The translations under genes and the position numbers were made by a program. Positions 13,569 through 19,697 of a DNA stretch of 19,697 nucleotides are shown piece by piece. This stretch comes from Vicinamibacteria bacterium (GTDB taxonomy: Bacteria; Acidobacteriota; Vicinamibacteria; Vicinamibacterales; UBA2999): the NCBI GenBank assembly GCA_025938035.1, contig JAICQE010000071.1, positions 1 through 19,697 of the forward strand. Direction: 5' to 3'. Within the stretch, counting starts at the first letter, position 1, and each line of letters opens with the position of its first letter. The notes under the pieces are model-generated. The model had not been told where the DNA came from. It was given only the letters and a program-made list of their open reading frames with translations, and searched no databases.

Positions 13569-15386
13569 TTACTTTTCGAAGGACTGGCTGACGCGCGCCG
13601 GCGCGTCGGCGCGGACCGTAATCCGTTGACGACGCTCCCCCAGCTCGGGATGGCGGAACACGACGTCGTGCTCGCCGACCGTCACGCTCAGGTTCGCCAG
13701 CGGGGTTTCGCCGACGGGCCTGCCGTCGATCGAGACTTCCGCCCACGGCTGCGCGTTGATGCTGACGCGGCCCGATGGAAGCGTCACGTCCACCCTCGTG
13801 ATCTGTCCGGCGAGGAACGTCACCTGGCGGCGCATGTTGATGCCGAGGGCGGTGTTGATCAGTTCGAGTTGATACGTTCCGGCCGTTGCGACGATCGGTC
13901 CGTCGGCCGACGAGCCCAGCACGCGGTCGCCCTGCAGCACCTTCAGCTCGACGGGCGCGGCGATGCGCACGCCGCCCGAACGTTGATTGCTGGCCGCCGC
14001 CTTGATCGGATCTGGTGCGGCATTCTGCTGCGGTGCTGCCGCCGGAACGACGGGGGCGGCTGCGGCAGCGAGTATGACTGGAGGAGCCGCGGGTCCAGCG
14101 GCTGGAGCTGACAGTGCCGGTGCGGCGGCGGTCACGGCCGGGGCCGGCTGACGCATCAGCAGCGCCGTAATCACGCCTCCTTCGAGGAGCGCGATGGCGG
14201 CGAGCGCAGCGGCAATCCATGGTGACACCGGCGGGACCTTGAACGTGGTGAGCTTTTTCGCGACGCGAGTGCCGCCGCGGGCCGCCGGCTGCGCCGGCGC
14301 GGCCGGCTTCGCGGATGGTGGCGGAACGGGCGGCGGATCCGTCCGCCGGTTCTCCGAAGGCACCAGTGCGGGCCGCACCGGCGGCGGCACGCTGACAACG
14401 GACAAGTCCTGGGGAGCAGGAGCGTTTTGCATGGGGGCTACCTGTCCAGCCGCGTGTTTCGCGGGTTGAAGTGACCGTTTGAGCGGCATCTCGAATTCGC
14501 CAATGAGTTGATCGAATGCCGAGGCAGGCGACTCCCCTGGCACCTCGCGAAGGTCGGCATATGCGTCCGCCGCCGTGCCATACGAGCTGGTTCGCAGCTG
14601 CAGCGCCCGTTCCAGCCAGTAACGGAGCCGGTCGCTGGCGAGCCCCGCTTTTGTGACCGCGCCTGTCCACTGATCGAGAAGATCCGGAAGCCGATCCCTC
14701 AGGTCGAGCGGCGTGAGCCGCCGGCCGAGAAGCATCTCCAGCGTCACGACGCCAAGCTGAAACACGTCCGTGCGCGCGTCGAGCCGGATCGCGCCGGTTG
14801 CGGTCGGAGCGGAAACGAGCCCGAATTCGCGCCACAACTGCGACGCCGACAGATTGAGCCGGCGCAGTGCCGACCCGAGGACGTGTTCCACGACGCAAAT
14901 ACGTCCGCCGGTCGTGACAACGATGCGATCGGCAGTGATGGCGCTGTGAGTGATGTCCTCGCCCTTGGACTGCAGCACCGTCAGCGCCTGGATGACCTGC
15001 GTGCAGATACCAGTAACGAACCCAGGGTGGAGGCCGCGCCGCGGCCCCGGCTTGTCGAAGAACGCCGACAGGCGCTTTCCGGGCACGTGCGTGGAAACGA
15101 GCGCCAGAGCGCCATCCCCATCGAGGCGCTCGACGGCGACAATCAGCGGGAACGCGTGGTCGGGGATGCGGCCAACCGTGCGCACGCGCTCATGAAGATC
15201 GTCCTCGAAGCCATCGATCGCCGTCAGCGAGGGATAGAAGCGGAGCAGTTCCAGTGAGTCGGTCTCGGTGTTGTCGAACATCAACAACCGATCGCCGAAG
15301 CCGTCGACGAGGCCGGGCGTGTACCAGCTGGCCAGGCCGTCGGCGGCCGCTGCCGCCGCGCGCGAGCTCTGAGGTTGAATCACCAC
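13569..15386 (-). CDS. Ser/Thr-kinase-like protein (predicted pseudokinase) with membrane helix and PEGA domain
   Basis: Protein of 605 residues. Residues about 35-285 follow the protein kinase fold: a hinge-like stretch ALALVSTHVPGKRLSAFF (93-110), then ITHSAITADRIVV (145-157) where HxDxKPxNIL would be, then VEHVLG (166-171) in place of DFG, and LDARTDVFQLGVVTLEMLLG (202-221), matching the F helix. The catalytic Asp, the DFG Asp and the ATP-binding Lys are all missing, so phosphotransfer is unlikely. A Pro/Ala-rich linker leads to a helix (390-411), a second Pro/Ala-rich stretch, and an external part ending in a PEGA domain (about 539-592, with VSIDGRPVGETPL). PEGA domains are known at surface and cell-wall-related proteins. 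The start is GTG at 15386 (or 15383) without a clear ribosome binding site. The partner is probably a neighbouring signalling protein. Confidence 0.85.
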   Translation of the reverse strand: MVIQPQSSRAAAAAADGLASWYTPGLVDGFGDRLLMFDNTETDSLELLRFYPSLTAIDGFEDDLHERVRTVGRIPDHAFPLIVAVERLDGDGALALVSTHVPGKRLSAFFDKPGPRRGLHPGFVTGICTQVIQALTVLQSKGEDITHSAITADRIVVTTGGRICVVEHVLGSALRRLNLSASQLWREFGLVSAPTATGAIRLDARTDVFQLGVVTLEMLLGRRLTPLDLRDRLPDLLDQWTGAVTKAGLASDRLRYWLERALQLRTSSYGTAADAYADLREVPGESPASAFDQLIGEFEMPLKRSLQPAKHAAGQVAPMQNAPAPQDLSVVSVPPPVRPALVPSENRRTDPPPVPPPSAKPAAPAQPAARGGTRVAKKLTTFKVPPVSPWIAAALAAIALLEGGVITALLMRQPAPAVTAAAPALSAPAAGPAAPPVILAAAAAPVVPAAAPQQNAAPDPIKAAASNQRSGGVRIAAPVELKVLQGDRVLGSSADGPIVATAGTYQLELINTALGINMRRQVTFLAGQITRVDVTLPSGRVSINAQPWAEVSIDGRPVGETPLANLSVTVGEHDVVFRHPELGERRQRITVRADAPARVSQSFEK

Positions 15387-15482
15387 TAATTTTTGTCAGC
15401 CAAGATACACCTGGCACACGGTCGGTACGCTGAGCGAACCGCGGGCCTTTCAAATCGTCGTGTGTGCGAATTAAGGGAGAGC

Positions 15483-15529
15483 GTCCGCCTTCGCTCCGGC
15501 TACGGCGGACAAGCGCCAAAAGCGCTTTT
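15483..15529. repeat. Pair of hairpins upstream of the pseudokinase gene
   Basis: GTCCGCC (15483-15489) pairs with GGCGGAC (15504-15510), the stem-loop being extended by CGCC/GGCG symmetry. AAGCGC (15511-15516) pairs with GCGCTT (15522-15527) around CAAAA and is followed by two more T residues. The second could be a weak plus-strand terminator; together they look like a dispersed intergenic repeat. They fall in the 268-nt gap 15387-15654, which otherwise holds only the tract at 15561-15656 and no plausible gene. Confidence 0.55.
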
Positions 15530-15533
15530 CAGC

Positions 15534-15561
15534 ATTGTCCACGAATTGACAAGCCAGTCAA
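15534..15561 (-). promoter_or_regulatory. Possible promoter for the pseudokinase gene
   Basis: The minus strand has TTGACT (15561-15556), a 16-nt spacer and GACAAT (15539-15534). The -35 matches 5 of 6 and the -10 matches 4 of 6 consensus bases. The -35 is one arm of a TTGAC-N6-GTCAA palindrome (15546-15561), which could be an operator. The leader would be long, about 140 nt, and would include the hairpins at 15483-15529, which weakens the case. Confidence 0.25.
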
Positions 15562-15656
15562 GTTGGATAGTTGGATAGTTGGTAGTTCGTAGTGAGTTCG
15601 TGGTTCTTGGTTCGTAGTTTCCACTACGAACTATCCAACTATCGAACTATCCAACT
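15561..15656. repeat. Long near-perfect inverted repeat of AGTTGGAT/AGTTCGT units
   Basis: The left arm (15561-15593) is built from AGTTGGAT, AGTTGGAT, AGTTGGT and AGTTCGT. The right arm (15623-15656) is its complement, with one mismatch and one 3-nt gap. The loop (about 29 nt) continues with related TTCGTGG/TTCGTAG words. The right arm runs into the stop codon (CTA at 15655-15657) of the small gene on the minus strand, so it is that gene's immediate 3' flank and could fold as a terminator-like hairpin or cruciform. The same word family occurs at 5645-5665. Confidence 0.85.
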
Positions 15657-15951
15657 AGCGGCGCGGATGGACGAGCCGCAACGGCGTGTGGCGACGTTCG
15701 AGGCTCACCGCTGCGTCGGAGTGCGATCGGCGATCGGTCGTGAAATGTTCGAGCGTCCAGCCATCGACGACGAGCGCCTGTTCGACAGCGGCCTGGTGAA
15801 GCGTCGCGTCCATCGCCTCACCAAATCGCGAGTGGCTGAAACGGCTGCCCGGTCCGTACACGCCAACCGACGTCCCGTCGATCACGATGCGGACGGACTC
15901 GGAGCCACGGACGAACAGCCAGGCTTTCGTGGAACCGGAAGCGGAAGTCAA
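15655..15951 (-). CDS. Small conserved-looking hypothetical protein
   Basis: Protein of 98 residues, not assigned to a named family. It starts with KAWLFVRGSESVRI and VYGPGSR, has a central helix (DATLHQAAVEQALVVDGW) and ends in an Arg-rich tail (DRRSHSDAAVSLERR). No signal peptide or membrane helix. An in-frame stop lies nine bases upstream of the TTG at 15951, which is the only plausible start; AGG is too close to serve as a normal ribosome binding site, so the start is uncertain. It lies 30 nt after the winged-helix gene and is probably cotranscribed with it. The TAG stop is in the inverted repeat. Function unknown. Confidence 0.55.
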   Translation of the reverse strand: MTSASGSTKAWLFVRGSESVRIVIDGTSVGVYGPGSRFSHSRFGEAMDATLHQAAVEQALVVDGWTLEHFTTDRRSHSDAAVSLERRHTPLRLVHPRR

Positions 15952-15981
15952 ACCTACCTATTGTACGGGCTCGACCCCTCT

Positions 15982-16224
15982 TTAATACCAGTCGCGCTGC
16001 GCGCCGGGCCAGGGGCCGCGCGCCCAGACGCCTTTCTGCACCTCGCGGACGAGCCCGGACGAGACAAGCCGCTCGAGGATCCGCTGAGCCGCTTCGACAG
16101 GAACGCCGAGCCATTGCTGCAGCGTGCTCACAGACAGCGTCACGCTTGGATTCTGAACGATTCCGTCGATGACCCGCTGTACGACCGCTGCCCGACTCTT
16201 GATGTCCCGACGTTCGGATCCCAT
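15982..16224 (-). CDS. Small predicted winged-helix protein
   Basis: Protein of 80 residues. After RAAVVQRVIDGIVQNPSVTL comes a helix-turn-helix-like segment, STLQQWLGVPVEAAQRILER, then LVSSGLVREVQKGVWARG, whose two strands would form the wing. This order (helix, turn, recognition helix, hairpin) is typical of winged-helix DNA-binding proteins, so DNA binding is inferred. ATG at 16224 (MGSERRD) is chosen because the domain begins directly after it and AGGA lies 3 nt upstream; a longer reading to 16296 would overlap the end of the MATE gene. It follows the MATE gene by 68 nt on the same strand and could regulate this block, but that is a guess. Confidence 0.6.
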   Translation of the reverse strand: MGSERRDIKSRAAVVQRVIDGIVQNPSVTLSVSTLQQWLGVPVEAAQRILERLVSSGLVREVQKGVWARGPWPGAQRDWY

Positions 16225-16292
16225 GGGTCCTGTGCCCCCCAAGACAAAAGGAAGGCAAGCCAGGTGCCGCAAATACCTCAGGAGTAAAGGCC

Positions 16293-17654
16293 TCACGCCT
16301 CAGCAGCAGGAGCGGGCTCGAAGGCCAGCCGGGTCCGGAACTCGCGCCGGAGGAGCAGCAGATTCAACCCGAGCTGAACGAACATCCCGGCCACCGAGAT
16401 GTACCAGACCCAGAGCAGCGCAAAACTTCGGGCGTTCGCAAGCAGCAACACTGGGACGGCGATCAGCACAATGCGGAAAGCCGAAGTGATCAGGGAGGGA
16501 ATCGTGTTGCCCATCGCCTGGAACATGCTCGAGCTGACGAAGATCACTCCCGACGCCACGAAGTTCCACGCGATCACGTGAAGGTACTCTTCGCCGACGT
16601 CGATGACGGCGGGATCCAGCGAGAACACCTGCACCATACGGGCTGCGGCGAGCCAGACGGCAATTGCCAGCACGAGCATTCCGCCGGCGGCGATTAACGC
16701 GGCAATTCGAAACGTTTCACGCACTCGCCCCGCCTGCCGCGCCCCGAAGTTCTGCCCGGCCACCGGGCTGACCGCGAACCCGAGCGCAACGACCGGGAGG
16801 AAACAGGCCTGGACGATGCGGAGTCCAATGCCGAATCCAGCCTGCGCGGACGCGCCAAACGGCCGCGAGACGAAATACACCAGCACCAGATACAAGGCCA
16901 TCATCGCAAACTCGGCCCCGGCGGGAAGGCCGATCTTCAGCATTCCCGACCAGAGGTCGAGGCGCGGGTGCCACTGGTGGCGGTGGAACCTCAGATAGGC
17001 GTCGGCCGGCCTGAAATAGAACGCCATCCACACGACGCCGATCAGGATCGCGAGGAACGTGGCCACCGCCGCGCCGGCAACACCCAGCGGCCGTCCGGTG
17101 CCCCAGCCGAAGATCAGCACGGGCGCCAGCACGATGTTGATGATGACCGTCGCCGTCTGGACGATCATGCCGGGGCGGAAATTGCCTGTGCCGCGGAGCG
17201 CGGCGCCCATGGCGATGAAGAGGAACGTCAACGCCTGCGACGGGATGAACCAGGCGAGATAGTCGTTCGTGAGATCGCGGGTGACGGCATCGGCGCTGAG
17301 CGCCTCCGCGTAGCTCCCTTTGAACGCGAGCGCCAACGCGAGAAACACGGTGCCGACCACGGCCGACAGCACCTGCGCCTGGTTGAACACCAGATTCGCG
17401 CGGTCGCGATCGCGCCGCCCGACGGCATGGGCGACCAGCGTCGTCGTGCCGACACTGAGCATCTGCGTGGCCGCCAGCACGATGAAGAGCAGGTTGCCGC
17501 TGATACCGACGGCGGCGACGGCCTCGGTTCCAAGCCGCCCGACCCAGTACAGATCCACCAGGACGTAGAGCGTCTGGAACAGCATCGTGACCAGCATGTA
17601 GCTGGTCGTCTGCAGCAGGTGCTGCGTCAGAGATCCGGTCGTCAGGTCTTTCAT
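16293..17654 (-). CDS. MATE-family efflux transporter
   Basis: Polytopic inner-membrane exporter of 453 residues, the normal length for the MATE (multidrug and toxic compound extrusion) family, which exchanges drugs or metabolites for Na+ or H+. Near residues 20-50 it shows LFQTLYVLVDLYWVGRLGTE followed by VAAVGISG, the typical helix 1-2 region. SVGTTTLVAHAVGRRDRDRA follows near 65-85. The second half repeats the pattern, with FAVSPVAGQNFGARQAGRVR. About 12 helices are visible. ATG at 17654 overlaps the methyltransferase stop as ATGA, so translation is probably coupled. A longer in-frame reading into the methyltransferase gene is not accepted. The substrate may be a product of the operon, but this is not shown. 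Confidence 0.93.
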   Translation of the reverse strand: MKDLTTGSLTQHLLQTTSYMLVTMLFQTLYVLVDLYWVGRLGTEAVAAVGISGNLLFIVLAATQMLSVGTTTLVAHAVGRRDRDRANLVFNQAQVLSAVVGTVFLALALAFKGSYAEALSADAVTRDLTNDYLAWFIPSQALTFLFIAMGAALRGTGNFRPGMIVQTATVIINIVLAPVLIFGWGTGRPLGVAGAAVATFLAILIGVVWMAFYFRPADAYLRFHRHQWHPRLDLWSGMLKIGLPAGAEFAMMALYLVLVYFVSRPFGASAQAGFGIGLRIVQACFLPVVALGFAVSPVAGQNFGARQAGRVRETFRIAALIAAGGMLVLAIAVWLAAARMVQVFSLDPAVIDVGEEYLHVIAWNFVASGVIFVSSSMFQAMGNTIPSLITSAFRIVLIAVPVLLLANARSFALLWVWYISVAGMFVQLGLNLLLLRREFRTRLAFEPAPAAEA

Positions 17655-18451
17655 GGCCGGCTCGTGTTGTGCAGGAATGTCCACCACCGGGACGGGCGAT
17701 GAGGCACCGGGCGGCGCACGAACAGACCGTACTCCGGCGCGTCGGCTTTCCGCCGCTCGATACGTGTGTCGAGACTGAGGCCCGCGCGCTCGAGCAGACT
17801 CGACACCCCGCTCCACTGTACTCTGTCCACCTCGATCAGAACGGTCCGCAGCGTCTCGGAACGAAGTGTGTCCGGTGCCCCGGCCAGGACGCGATCTTCC
17901 GCCCCATCGACGTCGATCTTCAGGTGGTGCGGCCGGGGCAGGTCGAACGCGGCAATCATCGCGTCGAGCGTCATCGCGAGCAACGGCTGTTCGTAACGCG
18001 TGCCGGCAGCGGCGCCGCGGAACCGCCACTGCTCGGACTTCATCTTGTGACGGCTCTGTCCGGGTTCAATCCCGCGGTATGTGAAGCCGACCAGTCCGCT
18101 GCGCTCCGCGAGCGGCAGCGGCACCGGCACGATGGCGTGCTGGCAGCCGTTCAGCCGGATGTTGTCGCACAGCCGCGCGAAGTTGGCATATCCGGGTTCG
18201 AATGCGACGACGCGCGCCTGTGCGTGTTTGGCCGCCACCAGCGCATATGTCCCGACGTTTGCGCCGACGTCGTAGAGGACCTCTCCCGGCCGGACGGCGC
18301 CGCGCAGCCACTCGACCGTCCACGGTTCTTTCGCGCACGATCGCGTGCGCCAGTTCTTCTCCGCCGGCGACGAGGCGCGAATCCAGATATCGCAGTCCGG
18401 AAAGTCGAGGCGGACGACGTCGGTCCCGCGAGCGACCTGCTCGTCGTCCAT
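17651..18451 (-). CDS. FkbM-family SAM-dependent methyltransferase
   Basis: Soluble methyltransferase of 266 residues. The SAM-binding motif I is VLYDVGANVGTYAL (58-71), followed by the acidic end of strand 2, VVAFEPGYANFARL (81-94). The FkbM signature HHLKIDVDGAEDRVLAG is at 175-191, with Asp180 and Glu185 in typical positions. The C-terminal strand includes TVLIEVD. The family commonly methylates hydroxyls of sugars or polyketides; the substrate here is unknown. It starts at ATG 18451, 14 nt after the small membrane gene, and its stop overlaps the start of the MATE gene (ATGA), which suggests a biosynthesis-plus-export pair, though only by position. Confidence 0.92.
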   Translation of the reverse strand: MDDEQVARGTDVVRLDFPDCDIWIRASSPAEKNWRTRSCAKEPWTVEWLRGAVRPGEVLYDVGANVGTYALVAAKHAQARVVAFEPGYANFARLCDNIRLNGCQHAIVPVPLPLAERSGLVGFTYRGIEPGQSRHKMKSEQWRFRGAAAGTRYEQPLLAMTLDAMIAAFDLPRPHHLKIDVDGAEDRVLAGAPDTLRSETLRTVLIEVDRVQWSGVSSLLERAGLSLDTRIERRKADAPEYGLFVRRPVPHRPSRWWTFLHNTSRP

Positions 18452-18465
18452 TGGCCTGACGATGC

Positions 18466-18684
18466 TTACTTCTTCCGCACCGTCGAGGCGATGAGGAACC
18501 CTCCGAGGGCAACGGCGCAGAGCACGGTCACCCAGACCATCGCCCAGGTGATGTACCAGGGTACGCCGGCACCGCGTTCGGCGGCGACGGGCAGCGGCAG
18601 GATCAGGTTCTGCCCGAGGATGATGACGGTCACCGCCACGCCGAACGTCACCAGTGCCGCGATGACAATGGCGACGCGGTTCAT
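18466..18684 (-). CDS. Small two-helix membrane protein
   Basis: Hypothetical protein of 72 residues with two predicted transmembrane helices, about 4-29 (AIVIAALVTFGVAVTVIILG) and 44-66 (ITWAMVWVTVLCAVALGGFL), joined by a loop with PVAAERGAGVPW. The C-terminus is TVRKK, positively charged and so probably cytoplasmic. The start overlaps the stop of the upstream gene (ATGA, 18681-18684), so it is likely translated with it. It may be an accessory subunit of the DUF6644-like proteins. No family recognised. Confidence 0.75.
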   Translation of the reverse strand: MNRVAIVIAALVTFGVAVTVIILGQNLILPLPVAAERGAGVPWYITWAMVWVTVLCAVALGGFLIASTVRKK

Positions 18685-19154
18685 GAGAAGAATCCGATCA
18701 GGCGGCCGTTAATCGCCACGCTGGTCCACAGCCCGATCGAGACGAGCGCAACGACCTTACCGATGCCGCCGCCGAACCGTCCTTCGGGCGCGTATGCGAC
18801 GCGCTTGCGGATGGTGAAGGTGAAGATGAGCGCGATGAGGAGCATCAGCATCTTCCACCGGAAATACGGGCTGTCGTATTCCTTCGTGGCGAGCGAAATG
18901 AACTGCGGCACGCCGGTGAGGACCATCGCGACCAGACTGCCGAGCAGCCACGGCCGCGCGTCGCGCGCGACCGTCGCCAGCGGCTGCTGCGAGAAGCCGC
19001 GGCCGAGCAGCCGGAGGTCGACCATGAGGAGCGATCCGGCGAGAAAGCCGAGCGACACCAGGTGAAACGCCTGGACGAGCGCGAAGATCCACGACGACTC
19101 GTTGATCGCCTTGCTCGGGCCCCAGTTGGCAATTGCAGCGAAGTATTCGTACAT
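18681..19154 (-). CDS. DUF6644-like four-helix membrane protein
   Basis: Protein of 157 residues with about four membrane helices. The pattern ESSWIFALVQAFHLVSL (19-35) followed by GSLLMVDLRLLG (40-51) resembles the DUF6644 signature; the conserved His31 and Asp46 fall in or near helix ends. YFRWKMLMLLIALIFTF (98-114) and the terminal GLWTSVAINGRLIGFF fit as well. It is related to the product of the next gene upstream, so the two may pair. Family membership comes from motif memory and should be treated as probable. It begins 3 nt after that gene and overlaps the next. Function unknown; a role in membrane electron transfer has no support in the sequence. Confidence 0.8.
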   Translation of the reverse strand: MYEYFAAIANWGPSKAINESSWIFALVQAFHLVSLGFLAGSLLMVDLRLLGRGFSQQPLATVARDARPWLLGSLVAMVLTGVPQFISLATKEYDSPYFRWKMLMLLIALIFTFTIRKRVAYAPEGRFGGGIGKVVALVSIGLWTSVAINGRLIGFFS

Positions 19155-19157
19155 ATC

Positions 19158-19697
19158 CTAGTACGTCCTGAACCACGTTAGGGCATAGGGAATGAGGCGG
19201 CCGGCGACGATGACGTTGGCCCACAGCAGGATGCTCAATCCGCCGGCCAGCTTTGCGCCGAACGGCGGCGTCTCTCCCGCGTCCCAGTCAACGAGCGTGT
19301 ACTCCGTGATGAAGTGGAACGCGAGCGCATTGAGCCCCGCAATCCCCATCGCCAGCATCTTCACCCAGAAGATGATGTTGGTCACATAGTTCATCGGGTT
19401 GCCCCAGACCAGCGCCAGACCGGTGGCCGCGGAGAAGAACATCGCGGCCATCTGCCACGGGAAGAGGCGGCGCTGGACCTGCGAAAACGGCGTCGCCATG
19501 TTGCCGACGCCGAGCAGCCGCAGGTCCATCATGAGGATCGTCCCGGCGAACATGCACATGCTGATGACGTGCAGGACGAACACCCATGGCATCACGTACT
19601 GCGACTCGCGCAGCATGATGCTGGTCTCGCGCTCGGAGACGTATTCGAAGAAGCTCCGCAGCCAGGCGAAGTAGTCGGCTAACGCTAGGTCAAACAC
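19158..19697 (-). CDS. DUF6644-like membrane protein, start at or beyond window edge
   Basis: At least 179 residues with about four membrane helices. LRESQYVMPWVFVLHVISM and the following AGTILMMDLRLLG parallel the neighbour's ES-x-F-x-H and VDLRLLG pattern. The helix with IIFWVKMLAMGIAGLNALAF and the end WANVIVAGRLIPYALTWF also match its counterpart. The first codon seen is GTG at 19697, giving a sensible N-terminus with LADYFAWLRSFFEYV, but the true start could be outside the window, and no ribosome binding site can be checked. It appears to be the first visible gene of the right operon, and it arose with its neighbour by duplication or early fusion-type divergence (inference). Confidence 0.8.
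   Translation of the reverse strand: MFDLALADYFAWLRSFFEYVSERETSIMLRESQYVMPWVFVLHVISMCMFAGTILMMDLRLLGVGNMATPFSQVQRRLFPWQMAAMFFSAATGLALVWGNPMNYVTNIIFWVKMLAMGIAGLNALAFHFITEYTLVDWDAGETPPFGAKLAGGLSILLWANVIVAGRLIPYALTWFRTY

Noticed and set aside
13516..14898. Alternative minus-strand frame of 460 codons over the pseudokinase
   Set aside because: Arg/Gly-rich composition without motifs, while the frame used has kinase-like and PEGA motifs. It is a frame shadow.
15561..15656. CRISPR array
   Set aside because: The units are only 7-8 bp, have no spacers and form an inverted repeat; no cas gene is nearby.
15592..16287. Plus-strand open frame of 231 codons starting in the inverted repeat
   Set aside because: It is antisense to two small genes with better protein-like patterns, and its beginning is repeat sequence.
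16968..17702. Plus-strand open frame of 244 codons over the MATE gene
   Set aside because: It is antisense to a well-defined transporter and has the charged, motif-free composition of a shadow.
17655..18029. N-terminal extension of the MATE protein
   Set aside because: The added residues are Arg-rich and overlap the methyltransferase gene in another frame. The ATG at 17654, with ATGA overlap and normal family length, is preferred.

Overview
The window is GC-rich, densely coded bacterial chromosome. It looks like Acidobacteriota, possibly the Vicinamibacteria lineage. The evidence is three long duplicated-type FtsX/MacB permeases without ATPases (the ADOP family, first described from acidobacteria), tannase-like esterases interleaved with them, and intergenic low-complexity repeats. 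The lineage is an inference. No rRNA, tRNA, integrase, transposase or CRISPR array was seen.

Left block (1-9707, all minus strand, read right to left): ADOP permease, tannase/feruloyl-esterase-like secreted hydrolase, two tandem ADOP permeases, then a second tannase-like hydrolase cut by the left edge. Spacings are short (19, 29, 4 and 88 nt), so this is probably one transcription unit. It looks like an [ADOP + tannase] module that was duplicated. The esterases should be exported and could act on aromatic esters from plant material. The permeases have no ATPase partner in the window.

Middle block (9930-15386): a cytoplasmic protein resembling a histidine kinase that has lost its ATP-binding residues; a secreted TPR-like protein with a TonB-type C-terminal domain; on the plus strand, a coiled-coil membrane protein whose distal domain resembles the RskA anti-sigma C-terminal domain; and, convergent with it, a Ser/Thr-kinase-like protein lacking the visible catalytic residues, with one membrane helix and a PEGA domain. 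This cluster of apparently non-catalytic signalling proteins is the most unusual part of the window.

Right block (15655-19697, minus strand): two small proteins (one a predicted winged helix), a MATE-family exporter, an FkbM-type methyltransferase, a two-helix membrane peptide and two related four-helix membrane proteins (DUF6644-like by motif). The five genes from 19697 to 16293 are tightly packed, with two ATGA overlaps, and are probably cotranscribed.

Repeats: CCAACTA-type tracts at 5645-5665 and 15561-15656 and an octamer-based inverted repeat at 13482-13547 each coincide with the 3' end of a gene. In two of these cases the stop codon lies inside the repeat.
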